Positions 47,875 through 59,136 of a stretch of DNA of 64,000 nucleotides are shown one piece after another; the first letter of the stretch is position 1; the number at the start of each line of letters is the position of its first letter. The notes beneath the pieces were generated by a model. It was not told the DNA's origin, searched no databases, and saw only the letters and a list, made by a program, of their open reading frames with translations. The translations under genes and the position numbers were made by a program. Source of the DNA: Rhexocercosporidium sp. MPI-PUGE-AT-0058 (lineage: Eukaryota > Ascomycota > Leotiomycetes > Helotiales); NCBI GenBank assembly GCA_020746875.1, contig JAGTJL010000039.1:124001-188000 (forward strand). Direction: 5' to 3'.

Positions 47875-50240
47875 CAGCTATATCTGTGGCCCGAGACGAC
47901 GTAGACAGGGGTTCTGAAATCTACTTGCCTGCTGGCAGAGCCGCATGATGATGCCTTCAAGGTCTCGAAGTTCTCCCTTCCGACTTTGAATTAATCTCAG
48001 CACATCGGTTGCTCGATCCGCAGTCCATTCAGGAATAGGTCTCGGCTGTCGCACCAGACTGTCTCTCACTGTATCCCGATTTTGAGACTCCTGCAAGGCA
48101 ATCAAAATCCTTCAAAGTGTCGTTGCAGCATGTTCGTCGTCTCTGTCCTTGCCATTTAGCTGTCTAAGCATGCTCCTGAAGTTTCCAGTAACTTTGAATT
48201 GCTGGTCGTAGATGCCAATCATAATCTGGAGCTTTTCAGCAATATCTTGTGCTTCGCGGAATAGGGAGCCTTCCGGATTGATACCGAGATAGGAAAACTC
48301 CCGTGCGATGTCCATGGAGCTGAGGTCTCTGTTATCGCCGCCGCTATGAAACGGACTGCGAAACTCCATATTTTGCCAAAAGGACTCGTTGGAATGCTCG
48401 TGAGTGCTGCCTAGATTTGTCAGCGGAGAACGAAAGACTTTGTTACTGACGGAACAAGATTCATACTAGATTGCCAATTGCGGAAGTGAACAGGTCGACC
48501 ACCTCTGGTCTCTGATCAGGCTGCCTGGTGCGGTCAAAGAAGACTCGAAAACACCCATCAACGATTATGAGAGCTGTAATGATTAGAAGAGTTCATCCTA
48601 TCAATGTGACTAACTAGTACCTAGATCGTAAATAGATTGGATCTCCCAATCCGAAATACCCGAAGACGCTCCCTTAAGCTCTTGGAGACGCTTGGAGGGG
48701 TCTGGTCTGTTTCTGCCCCATCGCTTCGGGAAAGAAGTTATGATAGTGTCTAAATTGTGTCAGAAACGAGCAACATCAAAGATACAGACCTACTGTTGTC
48801 CAAGATCCAGAGCCATAATTGATCGACCATGACTATACGAGCATTCACACTTCGTCCGCCCCTTGTTTGCCGATAGACGGTCTGGTCACGGTCACGGGTT
48901 GCTGTATCGTCAACCGCCAATAGATAGTCCTGATCAAGAGTGCGGCGGACATGCAATGGAGACTTTGCAAAGACATTCTCTCGCAGAAGACGCTCGTCGG
49001 CTTCGCAATCCATTGCATCTGCTACTTTTGCCACAGCGAGTAGATACCCTCCTAACTTCGACCTTCGGACGTTAACCTGAATTAGGAACATAATGTTGGC
49101 AGGCAAGGGGGTATGTACTTATATCTACGCGCTTTGGTTTCCATCACGCTCCAGGGTTCAACATGATCTGTTGCGCGGGAAGCGAAACCTACGGCTCTAC
49201 CACTTTGCTCCCTCGTGGTCTCCTTGATCACCTCTGCCATTCTCGCTCTTCGACTGTCCGTCTCCAGTGTAGATATGGAAGCTCCACGTCGAATCAGTTG
49301 GACTTCATGGTGTGGACGAAAGAATATACGAACGAAAAGAGCAATATCAGGGATTTTCGCATCATCATCCGAGCTGGCCCCGATCATTTGCCCTCTCCAG
49401 AACTCTCGGCAGAGGAGTCTCTCTCCCTGGACATTTGTTTGGCCGGCTGATAGTGATCGAAATTACCGTCCAGCTCGCCGTAGTAGCGAGACATAGCTTT
49501 CTGCCATATGGTGAGCGATAGATTGTTGTTTCACTGAATCCCATGTTGTACGGTACCTCAACCCAGCGCATGTTGTTGGCAGGAAGATGAAAGTATCTCA
49601 GCTGATTTGAAGGACATCGCTCTGCTAAAGGGTTGCCTGTTGTATCATTCAGCATTTTATGTATCGAGATCTTCTGGTTCGGGAAGGATCCGTCGATGCC
49701 CTCATTTGTGCTCCCGCTCCACTCATCGGCGGTCTTGCAGAAATAAATCGCATTGCCTTTAAATCCATATTCTGGAGCATTAAGATCGGCTCTATCAATA
49801 TCAAGGTCTCGCTCCATCTCGTCTGAAGGCCGCAAGCTCACTCTATCAATTGGCGCAGTACCACCGTAAGAGTTGTGAGCCTGCTTTGTTGCTCATGTAC
49901 GCGCTCTCATGATTGCCTCTTGTTTCCAGTCCTTCCTGGTTCTATTGAGCTGGTTCAGCAAATCTCGTTTAAATCCATACACGTCAAAACTAGCCCTGAG
50001 CCGTAAGATACGTTCTTCTTCGTGCCATATCCGCATCTAATGTTCTTAGTGAAGGTGTTCCACGAACACAGACCGGTCTGCGAATCGCAATCCAAGATAT
50101 GTGGCTAGAGGATCTTTGTAGTGGTGCCATGTCTCACTGGTAAATTCGTTGGGACTGGCACCATGCTGCGGTACTGCATATCAACGAACATGTCCCGACC
50201 CTCAGAGGCGGACTCTCCGCTCCCTAGGTCTGCTGAGACA
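47875..50240 (-). pseudogene. CorA-like Mg2+ transporter-family protein, decayed and truncated
   Basis: Minus-strand segments follow the order of a large fungal CorA-like family: FDVYGFKRDLLNQLN, SYGGTAPIDRVSLRPSD, YGFKGNAIYF, LRYFHLPANNMRWVE, then the HVRRTLDQ box, RDRDQTVYRQTRGGRSV, VMVDQLWLWILD, TIITSFPKRWGRNRPDPS, VVDLFTSAIGNL and EGSLFREAQDIAEKL. Putative introns are visible (for example a GTAGGT...TTTAG junction near 48735-48780). Damage includes a TGA inside the RART/ATKQ stretch at 49893-49895, two stops near HLH*EH* upstream, and a frame change near REFWRGQ (about 49,400). The reading ends at 47878 before the C-terminal transmembrane pair with its GMN motif, so transport function is lost. 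Family function is inferred. Confidence 0.75.
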
Positions 50241-53200
50241 CGATTGATATCTGGGCTGAAGTATTGCATTGCGGTTCGATAAAAATTCCATCAATAACCG
50301 TCGCTCTATAAAGAAGAAGCAGATGCAGGAAGATGAAAACGAAGCTTTCAGAGAAGTCGCGTTGTTCATCTCAGCCGCGAATGCAGGAGGCTTGATTTGG
50401 CAGCTACCCACCCCTGCTCACAGTGTATTTTCATTGGTCGTGGAGCCGCCTCAAGAGATTCGCCCATTTTCTGGATGGCTTTGGAGGCTAAAGTTATTCT
50501 ACCCGCCCGAGGCCCACAAGGTCGCAGCAAAAGGAGAGGGAATTACAGCTTCTAGCAGATATTTAAATTTTTAATTTCGGGGGCAAGACTAAGATACATC
50601 CATCTTACTTAGAATTCCTTTTAGACAAAACTATAGCCATTCCACGACCGATTTTAGCTCAAAACACCATGGAAGGTCGAGGAAATTGACATAATAATAA
50701 AGGGGCCGAGATCGTTGTATAATATAAAGGACTTGGTGAGTGTACGTATTGATTATGCCGTATTAGAACATTACTGCTAGCCGCTTTCAGGATTAATTGT
50801 ACTAAATTCAAACTAGTTCCGGAGGTATGTATAAAAGGCTATTATGTCTCCGTCACTTGATCTCTTTTATTTCCTTTATATTAAATTTATAATATTCCTC
50901 ATACTACTCTTACACGTATAATTGATTATTTAAGGTGTCATATCGTTACAAGTGCGAAGTTAATTAAGTTAATTAGTAAAGACGTTATTATTAATTCGAA
51001 AAGGTAACCTTATAAATTATTATACATTTATAAAGATGTTATATTCAAGTTAAATATAAAGCTTTTATTAAAGTAATAAGTATTTTTTCTTTATATAAAA
51101 CTCTCGTTAAATTAAATTATTTAAATTAAATACCTCGGTTAATAAAGCGCTAGTAGCCACGACGAATTATTTATACTTAGGGATTTTAATATTAACCTAA
51201 TATAATATTGCTAGCGTATATAATGTTACGAACGGGTTCCGGGTCACGGGATTAAGAACTTAAGATAATATAACTACTAAGAGCTTTTGCTTAAGAGCGT
51301 ACCGCTCTCAAAAGAAAGCTTTTAATAGAATAACACTCTTAAGAAAGTATTTAAAAATAACCTAATACTTAAGATTTCGATTTTAAGAGTCATCTATATT
51401 TAACATTATTATTATTATTAATAAACAATTAAAGGGCATTTTAGCATTTTAGCCCTTAAATTACGCGATTACTAAGGTCATATAATAACCGCCAGGGCTA
51501 ATAAACTGCTAAACATTTAACCATCTTAGTAGTCTTATAAGTATAAAGGGTTTTATATAAGACTAACACGTTTATTATTAAACAAAGGCTTTACATTTAA
51601 CTTTAAGTAATATCTTTAACTTATACTTAATAACTATCTAACTTATATATAATACACTTACTTCTTTAAATTAAAGATTAACTAGCCTTCCTGTATTTGT
51701 TGAGTAAATATACGACCATTATATGTAACTCTTAGTAGCCTTAATTTCAAAAGTATTAAGGTATAGTTTTCTTTTAAATTAAAATACGACTTTGTTAATA
51801 ACAAGATTAACCCTAAGGCGCTAAAGCTCTTGTATCCCATTCTCGATATCATATATTTGCGCCGCCTTTATATAAGTATCCTAAGAGCAGTTGAAAAGAT
51901 ATTATAAAGCTTTAAAAACTTTTTTTTGCCGTACGTTTTCCTTTATTGCTTTTCCTTACGCTGATTGCAATTGAATAAGATCTTTAGCTTTAAAGTATTA
52001 CGTAAAAAGACGAGTATATACGATACTTCTTTCGGTATAAAACAAGACGAGCATTAATAAGTGTAGCTATATTTATAAATATGACATAAAAAGAACTTTT
52101 TTACGAGGAATTAAATAGCTTAAAAATAAAAAGATTTAAAGGCAGTTTAATAAAGTTATTTAAAAATATTAATAATAACGCGCATTACTAAGTAACAATA
52201 ACGAAACGTATTTCATATATCTCAGAGAGCAAAACCCATTTCAAATTACGTTTTATTATTACGTGTAAGCGTTTAAAGTATTTCAAACGTCTAATTAACT
52301 TCACTGAATATTAGCGGGGGAAGTTAGTGGTGGTGTGGGTTTCCTGTGTGGCTACACTGACGATTATATTCGTTTTCGATAGTTTAGCAATAATATTGAA
52401 AGAAGATGACTGAGTTTGGAAACCGATCAAAGAGATTACGCGAGGGTTTCGAGCTACTGCGGGGAAAGAAAGTATTCTATCGAGTCTTGCCTTCGAAGTT
52501 TGTAGGATGTCAAATTGTTATTGGACCAAGGCTTTCGGGCAAATATCGGTGTCTTAATTGAGATATGAGGCGGGGGATTGTAGTTTCGCAGAGCCACTCG
52601 TACCTAATGAATCGCGAGGAGGATGGTTAGTTCTTTTATTTTTCTAATATTCCTTATGTTACACTAAGGTGGCATGGTCGGATTGGTAGCGACGATGCTA
52701 CGTCAACCCAGACTGTGTGAGTCTGTCAGCTTCTTGCAAAGTGGGGCCAGCGGTACAAAGACACAGCAACGATGCAGTCTCTGCCTAGTAATTATGTACC
52801 GTTCCGTACTCCTCATGGCACCGTGCCCTTGAAAATACGGTGACAGGTATGGTACCTTTCAACTTACTGTACTATTCTTCATACAGCACCACCGTTTTCC
52901 ATTGTCAAGTAAAGTCTCCCCCATTGGGCGACTTGAATAACTTACTAATACTCTCAACCACCACCATGTGCACGAGGCCGTTAGATTTGGCTCATTCACT
53001 TGGACAGAAACTTGAAATGACGGGGAGTTGCCAAGCAGCTACACTTCTCTCATGTCTGTTCATCTTTTGGGTGTTTCGGAAAGCAGAAGTCTGGCATGGC
53101 AATCAACATAGAAAGTTGTGCATTAGCAGCTGTACATGGAAAATTGTGCATGGAAGTTGGCCACCGCCGTGCACCACACCAGTCAATGTTGCGTATTTGT

Positions 53201-53590
53201 CTAAGGCCGATTCTCTTTCCTGCAGTGTTCCCCTTTGCATACCGAAATTATAATAAAGTTGTCTAGCGCTGACTATTCCACTTCTCAATTTCTTTCGCCT
53301 TTTCTTCTTTTATTATTTTCCTACTGTTGTGACAGCAATGTGTCTTCTCTCTTCAGCGCCCACCGCTATTTGAACTACCTACATCTTGTGCTTCGGAACC
53401 TGAATACTGCTGAGGACGTTCTGTGGTCAAGGCTGTGTGACTTGAATCAGTCATGAATATTTCTTCCGAGGTGTTTGTTGAGGGCTCATACCAAAGCAAT
53501 GATGGAGGACTTCAGGATCAGTATGTGCTACTTGAAGGAGACATCTTCCCCTTGGATTGATCTTGAGATAGCAGGACCACTTCCGGTACT
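50241..53590. other. Intergenic, AT-rich centre with no clear gene
   Basis: The 50269-50574 plus-strand frame overlaps the antisense of the CorA-like pseudogene's upstream part and has no signature. From 50,600 to 52,600 the DNA is AT-rich. A possible retroelement edge, TGTTACGAACGGGTTCCGGG, lies at 51232, but no partner was found. From 52,650 to 53,590 composition is balanced and short frames (for example 52840-53253) look non-coding. This part probably holds the promoter of the caspase-like gene. Confidence 0.35.
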
Positions 53591-55005
53591 ATGAATGGCC
53601 AGCAACCGTTGAATGCAGGTGCCACAAGGGACGCTTTGCATAACGACAACCGCGAACGAACGACCTCGACTTTCAGCTCGAAAATTCCGCAGAGCTCGGC
53701 CCCAAAAAGTGCTCTAACGCGAGCGGAAAAGATAGATCGCACACTCCACCATCTTGGTTTGGAGAACTTTGCGAAAGCCCTAAGTAAGACAGCTGCCGAA
53801 GTGTTTCCCAATGACAAGAAGTCTCGATATTCACAGGTATTTGTGCTCTTGATTTCCTGGCAGACACGAGATCCCAACCTGCCGGTTGAGCAAGAGATAT
53901 CTGCACTTCGAAAAGTCCTAGAAGACTGCTATCATTACGATGTCGAAGAATATCAGATCCCCGATATCAACAGCCATTTAGAGGTCAGCGATAATTTCAA
54001 CAGCTTCGTCAAGGTCGGCAATAATAGTAGCAGTCACCTGAAAATTGTGTACTATGCCGGCCACAGCCGGCTTTCACGAAGTAAGGAATTATTGTAGTTT
54101 ACGTGAGTGATAGTTCAGAATTTCTATGTCCTACTGCAACTGATTTACTTTACTCCAGCCTGCCAACTAGAAAGGATTCAAATTGCCCTATCGTGATGTG
54201 GAGTGGAATCCAAAGATCATTAGAAATGGCAAACAGCGATGTCTTGATCCTGCTCGACAGTTGCTCATCTGGTGTTGCCAACGACTCGGAAGGCAATGGT
54301 GTCACAGAATTGATATGTGCATGCCCCTTTGACTCTGAAGCAAATGGTGTCGGGCACTATTCTTTCACACGAGCACTTATAATAGAATTACGGCTCCTCA
54401 GGACAAAGCCATGCTTTTCTGTTGACGAACTTTACACCTCTATCTATGTACGAATGCAATTTTTCTTGCCACAGGGGATCGAAAATGAACGTTACCCGTC
54501 CCCAGTCCACTTTGTTTTGACAAATGACAAGCCCTTTGTCAGGGGTATCAAACTATCAGTCCAAGATGCAAGAGCTCCCGAGAACGAAGGACTAAACGGC
54601 AAGAGGTCACGAGACAGCTAATCCTCTGATTCGCCGAACAAGCGATCACGTTTAAATGATGTTCAGGGACATTCCCAGGAAGGCGACACTTGTCAGGCAT
54701 CTGAAGCAAACCATGCAGCAAAATCCGCCGACCACTATCATAGGCGTCTTGCTCCAAAAGATTCTGTGCGTCCTCTCGAGGCTCCATGGGCACTCTTTAC
54801 AATTCGATTCAGGGAAGATATAAAAGGTGAGGATCTTAGCACGGAACATTTCAAGGAATGGCTCCGTTCAATCCCAGCGGCCGTCGAAGAAGTCCGTGTT
54901 GAAGCTGGCCTCAAGAGTTTCTCAGCATTATTGCTCGTCAATATGCCGGGATACGTGAGCTTGTTGTATATAATACTCAACCAGAAGAGTCTCCTTGACG
55001 TGAGT
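53591..55005 (+). pseudogene. Fungal caspase-like (peptidase C14-type) protein, frame broken
   Basis: The ATG at 53591 opens a 168-codon frame with VFVLLISWQ, then ALRKVLEDCYHYDV and IVYYAGHS, whose His (54062-54064) is the expected catalytic His. The next frame (from 54103) carries WSGIQRSLEMANSDVLILLD and DSCSSG with the catalytic-type Cys at 54262-54264, then GVGHYSFTRALIIELR and HFVLTND. The frame change near 54,081-54,118 could be a 38-nt intron (GTAAGG...CAG), unusually short, or a frameshift beside a TAG. A TAA at 54619-54621 interrupts a Ser-rich linker where CAA fits. The same frame then continues through LFTIRFREDIKGEDL and WLRSIPAAVEEVRVEA to 55005, sequence typical of the C-terminus of this family. 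A GTGAGT at 55000 may start a last intron. It could act in programmed cell death or incompatibility, by analogy only. Confidence 0.7.
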
Positions 55006-56158
55006 TAATTTCTCCTACCCAACCCCAAAAGTCCGCCACCCCCTCCAATGCACCAATAAGACAAACCGGCATACATATATAGCCAACCACGAGCACTACT
55101 AATGCAGATTTTCAGATTGATTGGAACAGAGTAGCTCACGATCCTATTCTCTCGCGGGAAATACGCAATAGCCACGCAACTAGGATGCGCTACGCTCGTT
55201 TCAAGAAGCTTATGGATGGCAGCCCGCAGGCACCCAATTAAAGCCCTAGAAAGCAAAAAAACTAGGACTCAAACGATGTAGCTGTACGCTAAGTACGTAG
55301 AATATCTGACATTCTCTAATGGGAGACCCCGGCTACAGGTCGTCGACTTGGAGAGTCCCACTGGCAACTGTATGTTCAAGTTAGGGAACAAACAATGGAA
55401 TCAAGCATGAGGAATGAAGTCTAGGAGGTAACATAACTTTTTGAAGAGTCTGTCTTGGGTAGTAATATCGAGACGTTTCCTATGAATGACCAATCATCTT
55501 ATTTGTAAGGCAGTGTCTCGGGGTTAAGATGTCAGCCTCAGGCATTACAAAACAAAAGTTTTACTCTTTTGGTTGCGTAACCACATCAACTTGAAGTGGG
55601 TAGGTAGATAGACGTGAGTCAGCGGCTGGCCTCATAACAACGATGGTACTTCTGCTCCTGGATTTTCGAGTGGCCTTTGGGCATCTGGGCTAGAAGTAGT
55701 ATCTCATCATCCGGTGAGACATTGCTCACGCCAAGCATGGGCAAAAACGAGAAGTTGTCATTCGCCAGAGGATGAGGCTCAATTGACATCCACCCTGTAA
55801 ATCACTTACTCCTGCTCCCTTGCTAGCGTGGCAATGTCTCACCGGACGAAGGGATACCTTTTTCTGTCATAAGCCACTGAGATAACTAATAAAGACCGGG
55901 CTCGAATTCTAACTAGGATGTCACTCACAAGCTCGAAATGTTATACCCTCCCGCGCACGAGTCATTTGCCACATAATCCGCTTCGCTTGATGCTCACTTA
56001 AGCCACATAAATCCATGATGATTGGTAGGATGATGGATTATGCAGTCAAGGGTCAGCCGTTTTGACATTAACTAAATAGATATCGTGGCTACCCAGACGA
56101 TTCTGCATCTAGAGTTTTTAAAACTGCCATCATATTCTACCTTTCAGAACAATGAAAT
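55006..56158. other. Intergenic, nothing recognisable
   Basis: Composition is balanced. A possible final small exon of the caspase-like gene (55108-55134, after an acceptor CTAATGCAG) lies at the start. The remainder shows no convincing frame. Confidence 0.35.
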
Positions 56159-56440
56159 TACATCAAGAGTGGTTTAAAGAAATCTAGAATCACGCAGAAC
56201 CTGTATCCTCTAGATCTCGCAAGTTCTATCCATGCTGCACAGAACCAGCGCCATCTCAAGCATGAATTGAATAGTCTTCTACCAGTACGTATGCTCGTTG
56301 CGGCTTTCGAAGCTGACAGGCCTGCAGAGAAAAAGAGGAGAGCTATGAAGAAAGGTGATTACATATATGCAACTCTATTGATTTTGAAGTCATATCCAGG
56401 CTATACTGACTTAATTCGAAAGCTACGTCCGCAAGCCTAA
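56159..56440 (+). pseudogene. Unrecognised ~90-codon open stretch, gene relic?
   Basis: A plus-strand frame without its own early ATG reads through a balanced-looking protein (NLYPLDLASSIHAAQNQRHL, LVAAFEADRPAEKKRRAMKK) and ends with TAA at 56438-56440. It is basic and possibly helical. I do not recognise it. It may be the 3' exon of a lost gene. Confidence 0.3.
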
Positions 56441-56919
56441 GCTAGATTGAAGAGATGACATAATAGAAGGGATCTTTCAAAAATCATGCATCGGTACGCA
56501 AAGGAAGTTTTTCGACGGAATCCGAGAATGTGGAGATGGATGATAAGGATTCGGATTCTGTCAAGATCAAGAAGTCAAGGTTCAAGAAGGGAGCAAAGAA
56601 GGAATGAAGAGGCAGGAATCAAGGTTTAAGAGACGTTGATACTCTAACTATGGGACGAGTTCGAGATTGAGATGACTTTGAATGTGTGGTTCTCTTCTGG
56701 GGTGATTGCACTTGTAGACAGAGACGATCCGAATTTTGAGGTACTTCTCTTAATCTGCAATACTCAAAACGAAAATGAACAAAGAATTTCCTCGCCTAGT
56801 ACGTCCGATTTCCCCACGATACTTCGACTCCTCCCTCCTCAATCTTCAGCCGTCCAAATCGAGCTCTGACGAATCCTTCTTCGAACGTCCTCTCCCTCCA
56901 ACAGCGAGCCTAGGACGGC

Positions 56920-57324
56920 TTAACACCCATAGAGACTATCGCTCCAGTCAATAGAGGTGCATTGGGCACAGTGTCCGCTCTTGCCCACACAAAAGTCGCA
57001 GTCGAAAGAGCTCCTGCTAATACTCTGGGCCCATTCGAACTTGTTTCCTCCGTACCCATACCAAGCATGAGCACCGTCCTTCGAGAAGGCGTAGTAGTAG
57101 CCAGGGTCGCAATTGGTTGTGTAATGACCGTCTTGGTCAAGCGGGTGGGATGGTGAGACCCCGAAGCACTTGCGGCCTCCATTGTCCCAAAGTTCTCCAT
57201 GAACAGCCTCGTTGGGTCCGCCTGATCCCAAAGGATCGTGTACTATATAACCAGTGGCTCGAACACAGGCCAGGGTCTGGCCGGTGGCTACGGCGAGGAG
57301 GAAGAGTTTGGTGAAGATAGCCAT
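56920..57324 (-). CDS. Small secreted cysteine-rich protein (effector candidate)
   Basis: The predicted protein has 134 residues, starting at MAIFTKLFLLAVATG. Residues 1-19 are a classic signal peptide, with predicted cleavage after TLA, giving a mature ~115-residue chain that begins with Cys. The mature part has eight cysteines (an even number, suggesting four disulfides), four of them clustered near the end (CDFCVGKSGHCAQC) and one as the last residue. It is Gly- and aromatic-rich (DPGYYYAF, WYGYGGNKFEW). An upstream in-frame Met at 57414 would add 30 residues ahead of the signal peptide and is unlikely to be the start. The gene has no intron and no damage despite broken neighbours. I do not recognise the family. 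Size, secretion signal and cysteine content fit a host-interaction effector or antimicrobial-type protein; that is inference. Confidence 0.75.
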   Translation of the reverse strand: MAIFTKLFLLAVATGQTLACVRATGYIVHDPLGSGGPNEAVHGELWDNGGRKCFGVSPSHPLDQDGHYTTNCDPGYYYAFSKDGAHAWYGYGGNKFEWAQSISRSSFDCDFCVGKSGHCAQCTSIDWSDSLYGC

Positions 57325-57377
57325 AGCTACTGCCGAATGTTGAACTTTAGAATATGAGAGATGTGGGAGATGTGGGA

Positions 57378-57388
57378 GGTATATATGT
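57378..57388 (-). promoter_or_regulatory. TATA-like box of the secreted-protein gene
   Basis: CATATATACC on the minus strand lies about 55 bases upstream of the ATG at 57324. Its position and sequence suit a core promoter TATA element. Confidence 0.4.
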
Positions 57389-57389
57389 A

Positions 57390-59136
57390 GGTATTGTTGA
57401 ACAAGATGACACAAGCCAAATTTGAGGTGATGGTGCGATCAAGAATCTTTAAGATTGCGTGATGCTTTTCTTATATTCTCAGCGGTTATGAGAACTTGGG
57501 ATACCAAAGTTCGGGCAACTGGCGGACATGACATATACTTATAGTAGGCCGATTCGCCTGGTTGTTAAGTTGCTTCTCGCTATTCAAAGCTGTTGGTGTG
57601 ATCACCTTTGGCGCCACGCTGATATCAATCAATCGTCAAGGTAATGCGGCCTTGAGGTATTCCGAACATTGGTCGTGGTTTTCCTTCACCGAGCCTACTA
57701 TTGAGTTATCAACAATCCTTCGGTGTGTTTTGCATAGGCTGCCCAATTTGCACCTTCCTTATCGGGTTCTTTACGAGGAACTAAAATTTGGTACCCAGTC
57801 AATCACGTTTGCACAGCCCTCGCGATGCAGCGAGAAGTCTGCTTACTTGAGGCATCGCTTGAGGAGACAGCCAATCTAACAGTCTCCCTTGCGGACGCTA
57901 ACACTTCTTCGAGCTTTCAGAAAGTCGAAACCTGCTAAGTGGTGAGAACTCACTTGATCCCAGGGATTGTGGCTATTAAAGCAGCTTCGAGTCAGTGCAG
58001 ATGACTAGAAAGGAGGCCGAGGTTGCAGGCATAGTAAAATGGAGACTATTGATACCCTCGCAGGAGATGTTGAAAGAGCGGGGAGGCCAATTACTTCCTG
58101 TTGGCTGCCAGAAGCTTAGTGCTGACATTTTGTGGCACGGACTGTCGTTTTCTGAAAAGAAAGCCAAACAAGCATCAAAGCACCCCTGCCAAGCTAGCTT
58201 ATTGCAGCAATGTAATGCTTGATTTCTTAGCCCCCACCAGAATAACGGTTGGATAAGCTCGCTTTCTCGGAACGGCAGACTTGGCAGAATAACTGACGGA
58301 TAAATTCGTTTGACGTAAGATGCATCCAAACAAATTCGTCAGAGGCAGGGTAGGAGCGCCGCGCCCTTTAGCCTACATTTTCTACTGTCTCGGCTGGAGG
58401 GCTCAATCCGAGATTCCCCTTGCGATTCATATATTCTGGTTGTCTGCTTTCATTTGGTAATCAACGGGTCTATTGGCATAAGAATGAGCCAGTAAAGTAT
58501 CCTGTGTGAGAAGGTGACCCCCAATGGTCCAGCAATCAGCAAGTGAAGAGTAGATGAATGGCTGTTCGTTTGTTCATGTGGGGTTAAGGCTTACGAACTG
58601 GGGGACAAAAGTCCGTGCGTTACAGGTCTTGAATGAATTAAAACGGTAGATTACTTGCGCAAAAACCAAAAATACTTAGTTATTTAGTAACAGCACTGCT
58701 TGCAAGATATTTCTCGTACACTTTTATGAGTTTAATATATTCTTGTTAGGAGATCATAAACAGCTAATCATTTAAAAACAAGTTGTAGTTTAAAAAAGCG
58801 ATGTTTCCACCTAAACGAGTGAGTGCCAGGCAGCCTGGAGCGCACGGATTCTTGCCCCCTGGTTCGTTAGTTCGCTTACTGTACCGCCCCCACGGGAACA
58901 TCACTGAGTACAGTTACGCGATCCATTCTTGATCATAAGAGGCCTCCTCACATTGAATACTTCCCAACCAATGGTCTGACATTTCTAATCGTACGGCAAA
59001 GTATTCATGTGACCTCGCCGCCTAGAATTATTGCGTGAGAATAGACTAGTGCCGACTCATGGGTCCTCGTAAAGCAGTGCAATTGTACTTCGCGTTTCTA
59101 TTGTACTGTACAGTACGAGAAAATTAGTAGTAGATT
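57390..59136. other. Intergenic, no supported gene
   Basis: Frames at 57562-57879 (plus) and 57976-58329 (minus) are open for about 105 and 117 codons but show no domain, signal peptide or splice pattern. The region from 58,600 to 59,130 is AT-richer and non-coding in appearance. The N-terminal part of the ankyrin gene was not found here. Confidence 0.35.

Noticed and set aside
49163..49521. Three overlapping plus-strand frames
   Set aside because: They are antisense to the CorA-like pseudogene, whose minus-strand motifs are clear.
51232..51251. Possible LTR start TGTTACGAACGGGTTCC
   Set aside because: No matching end or partner copy is visible in the window, so no element can be supported.
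52840..53253. 137-codon plus-strand frame
   Set aside because: No domain, signal peptide or conserved motif. Cys/Ser/Leu-rich composition is typical of a chance frame upstream of a gene.
57976..58329. 117-codon minus-strand frame
   Set aside because: No recognisable domain and no splice or promoter context. Treated as chance.
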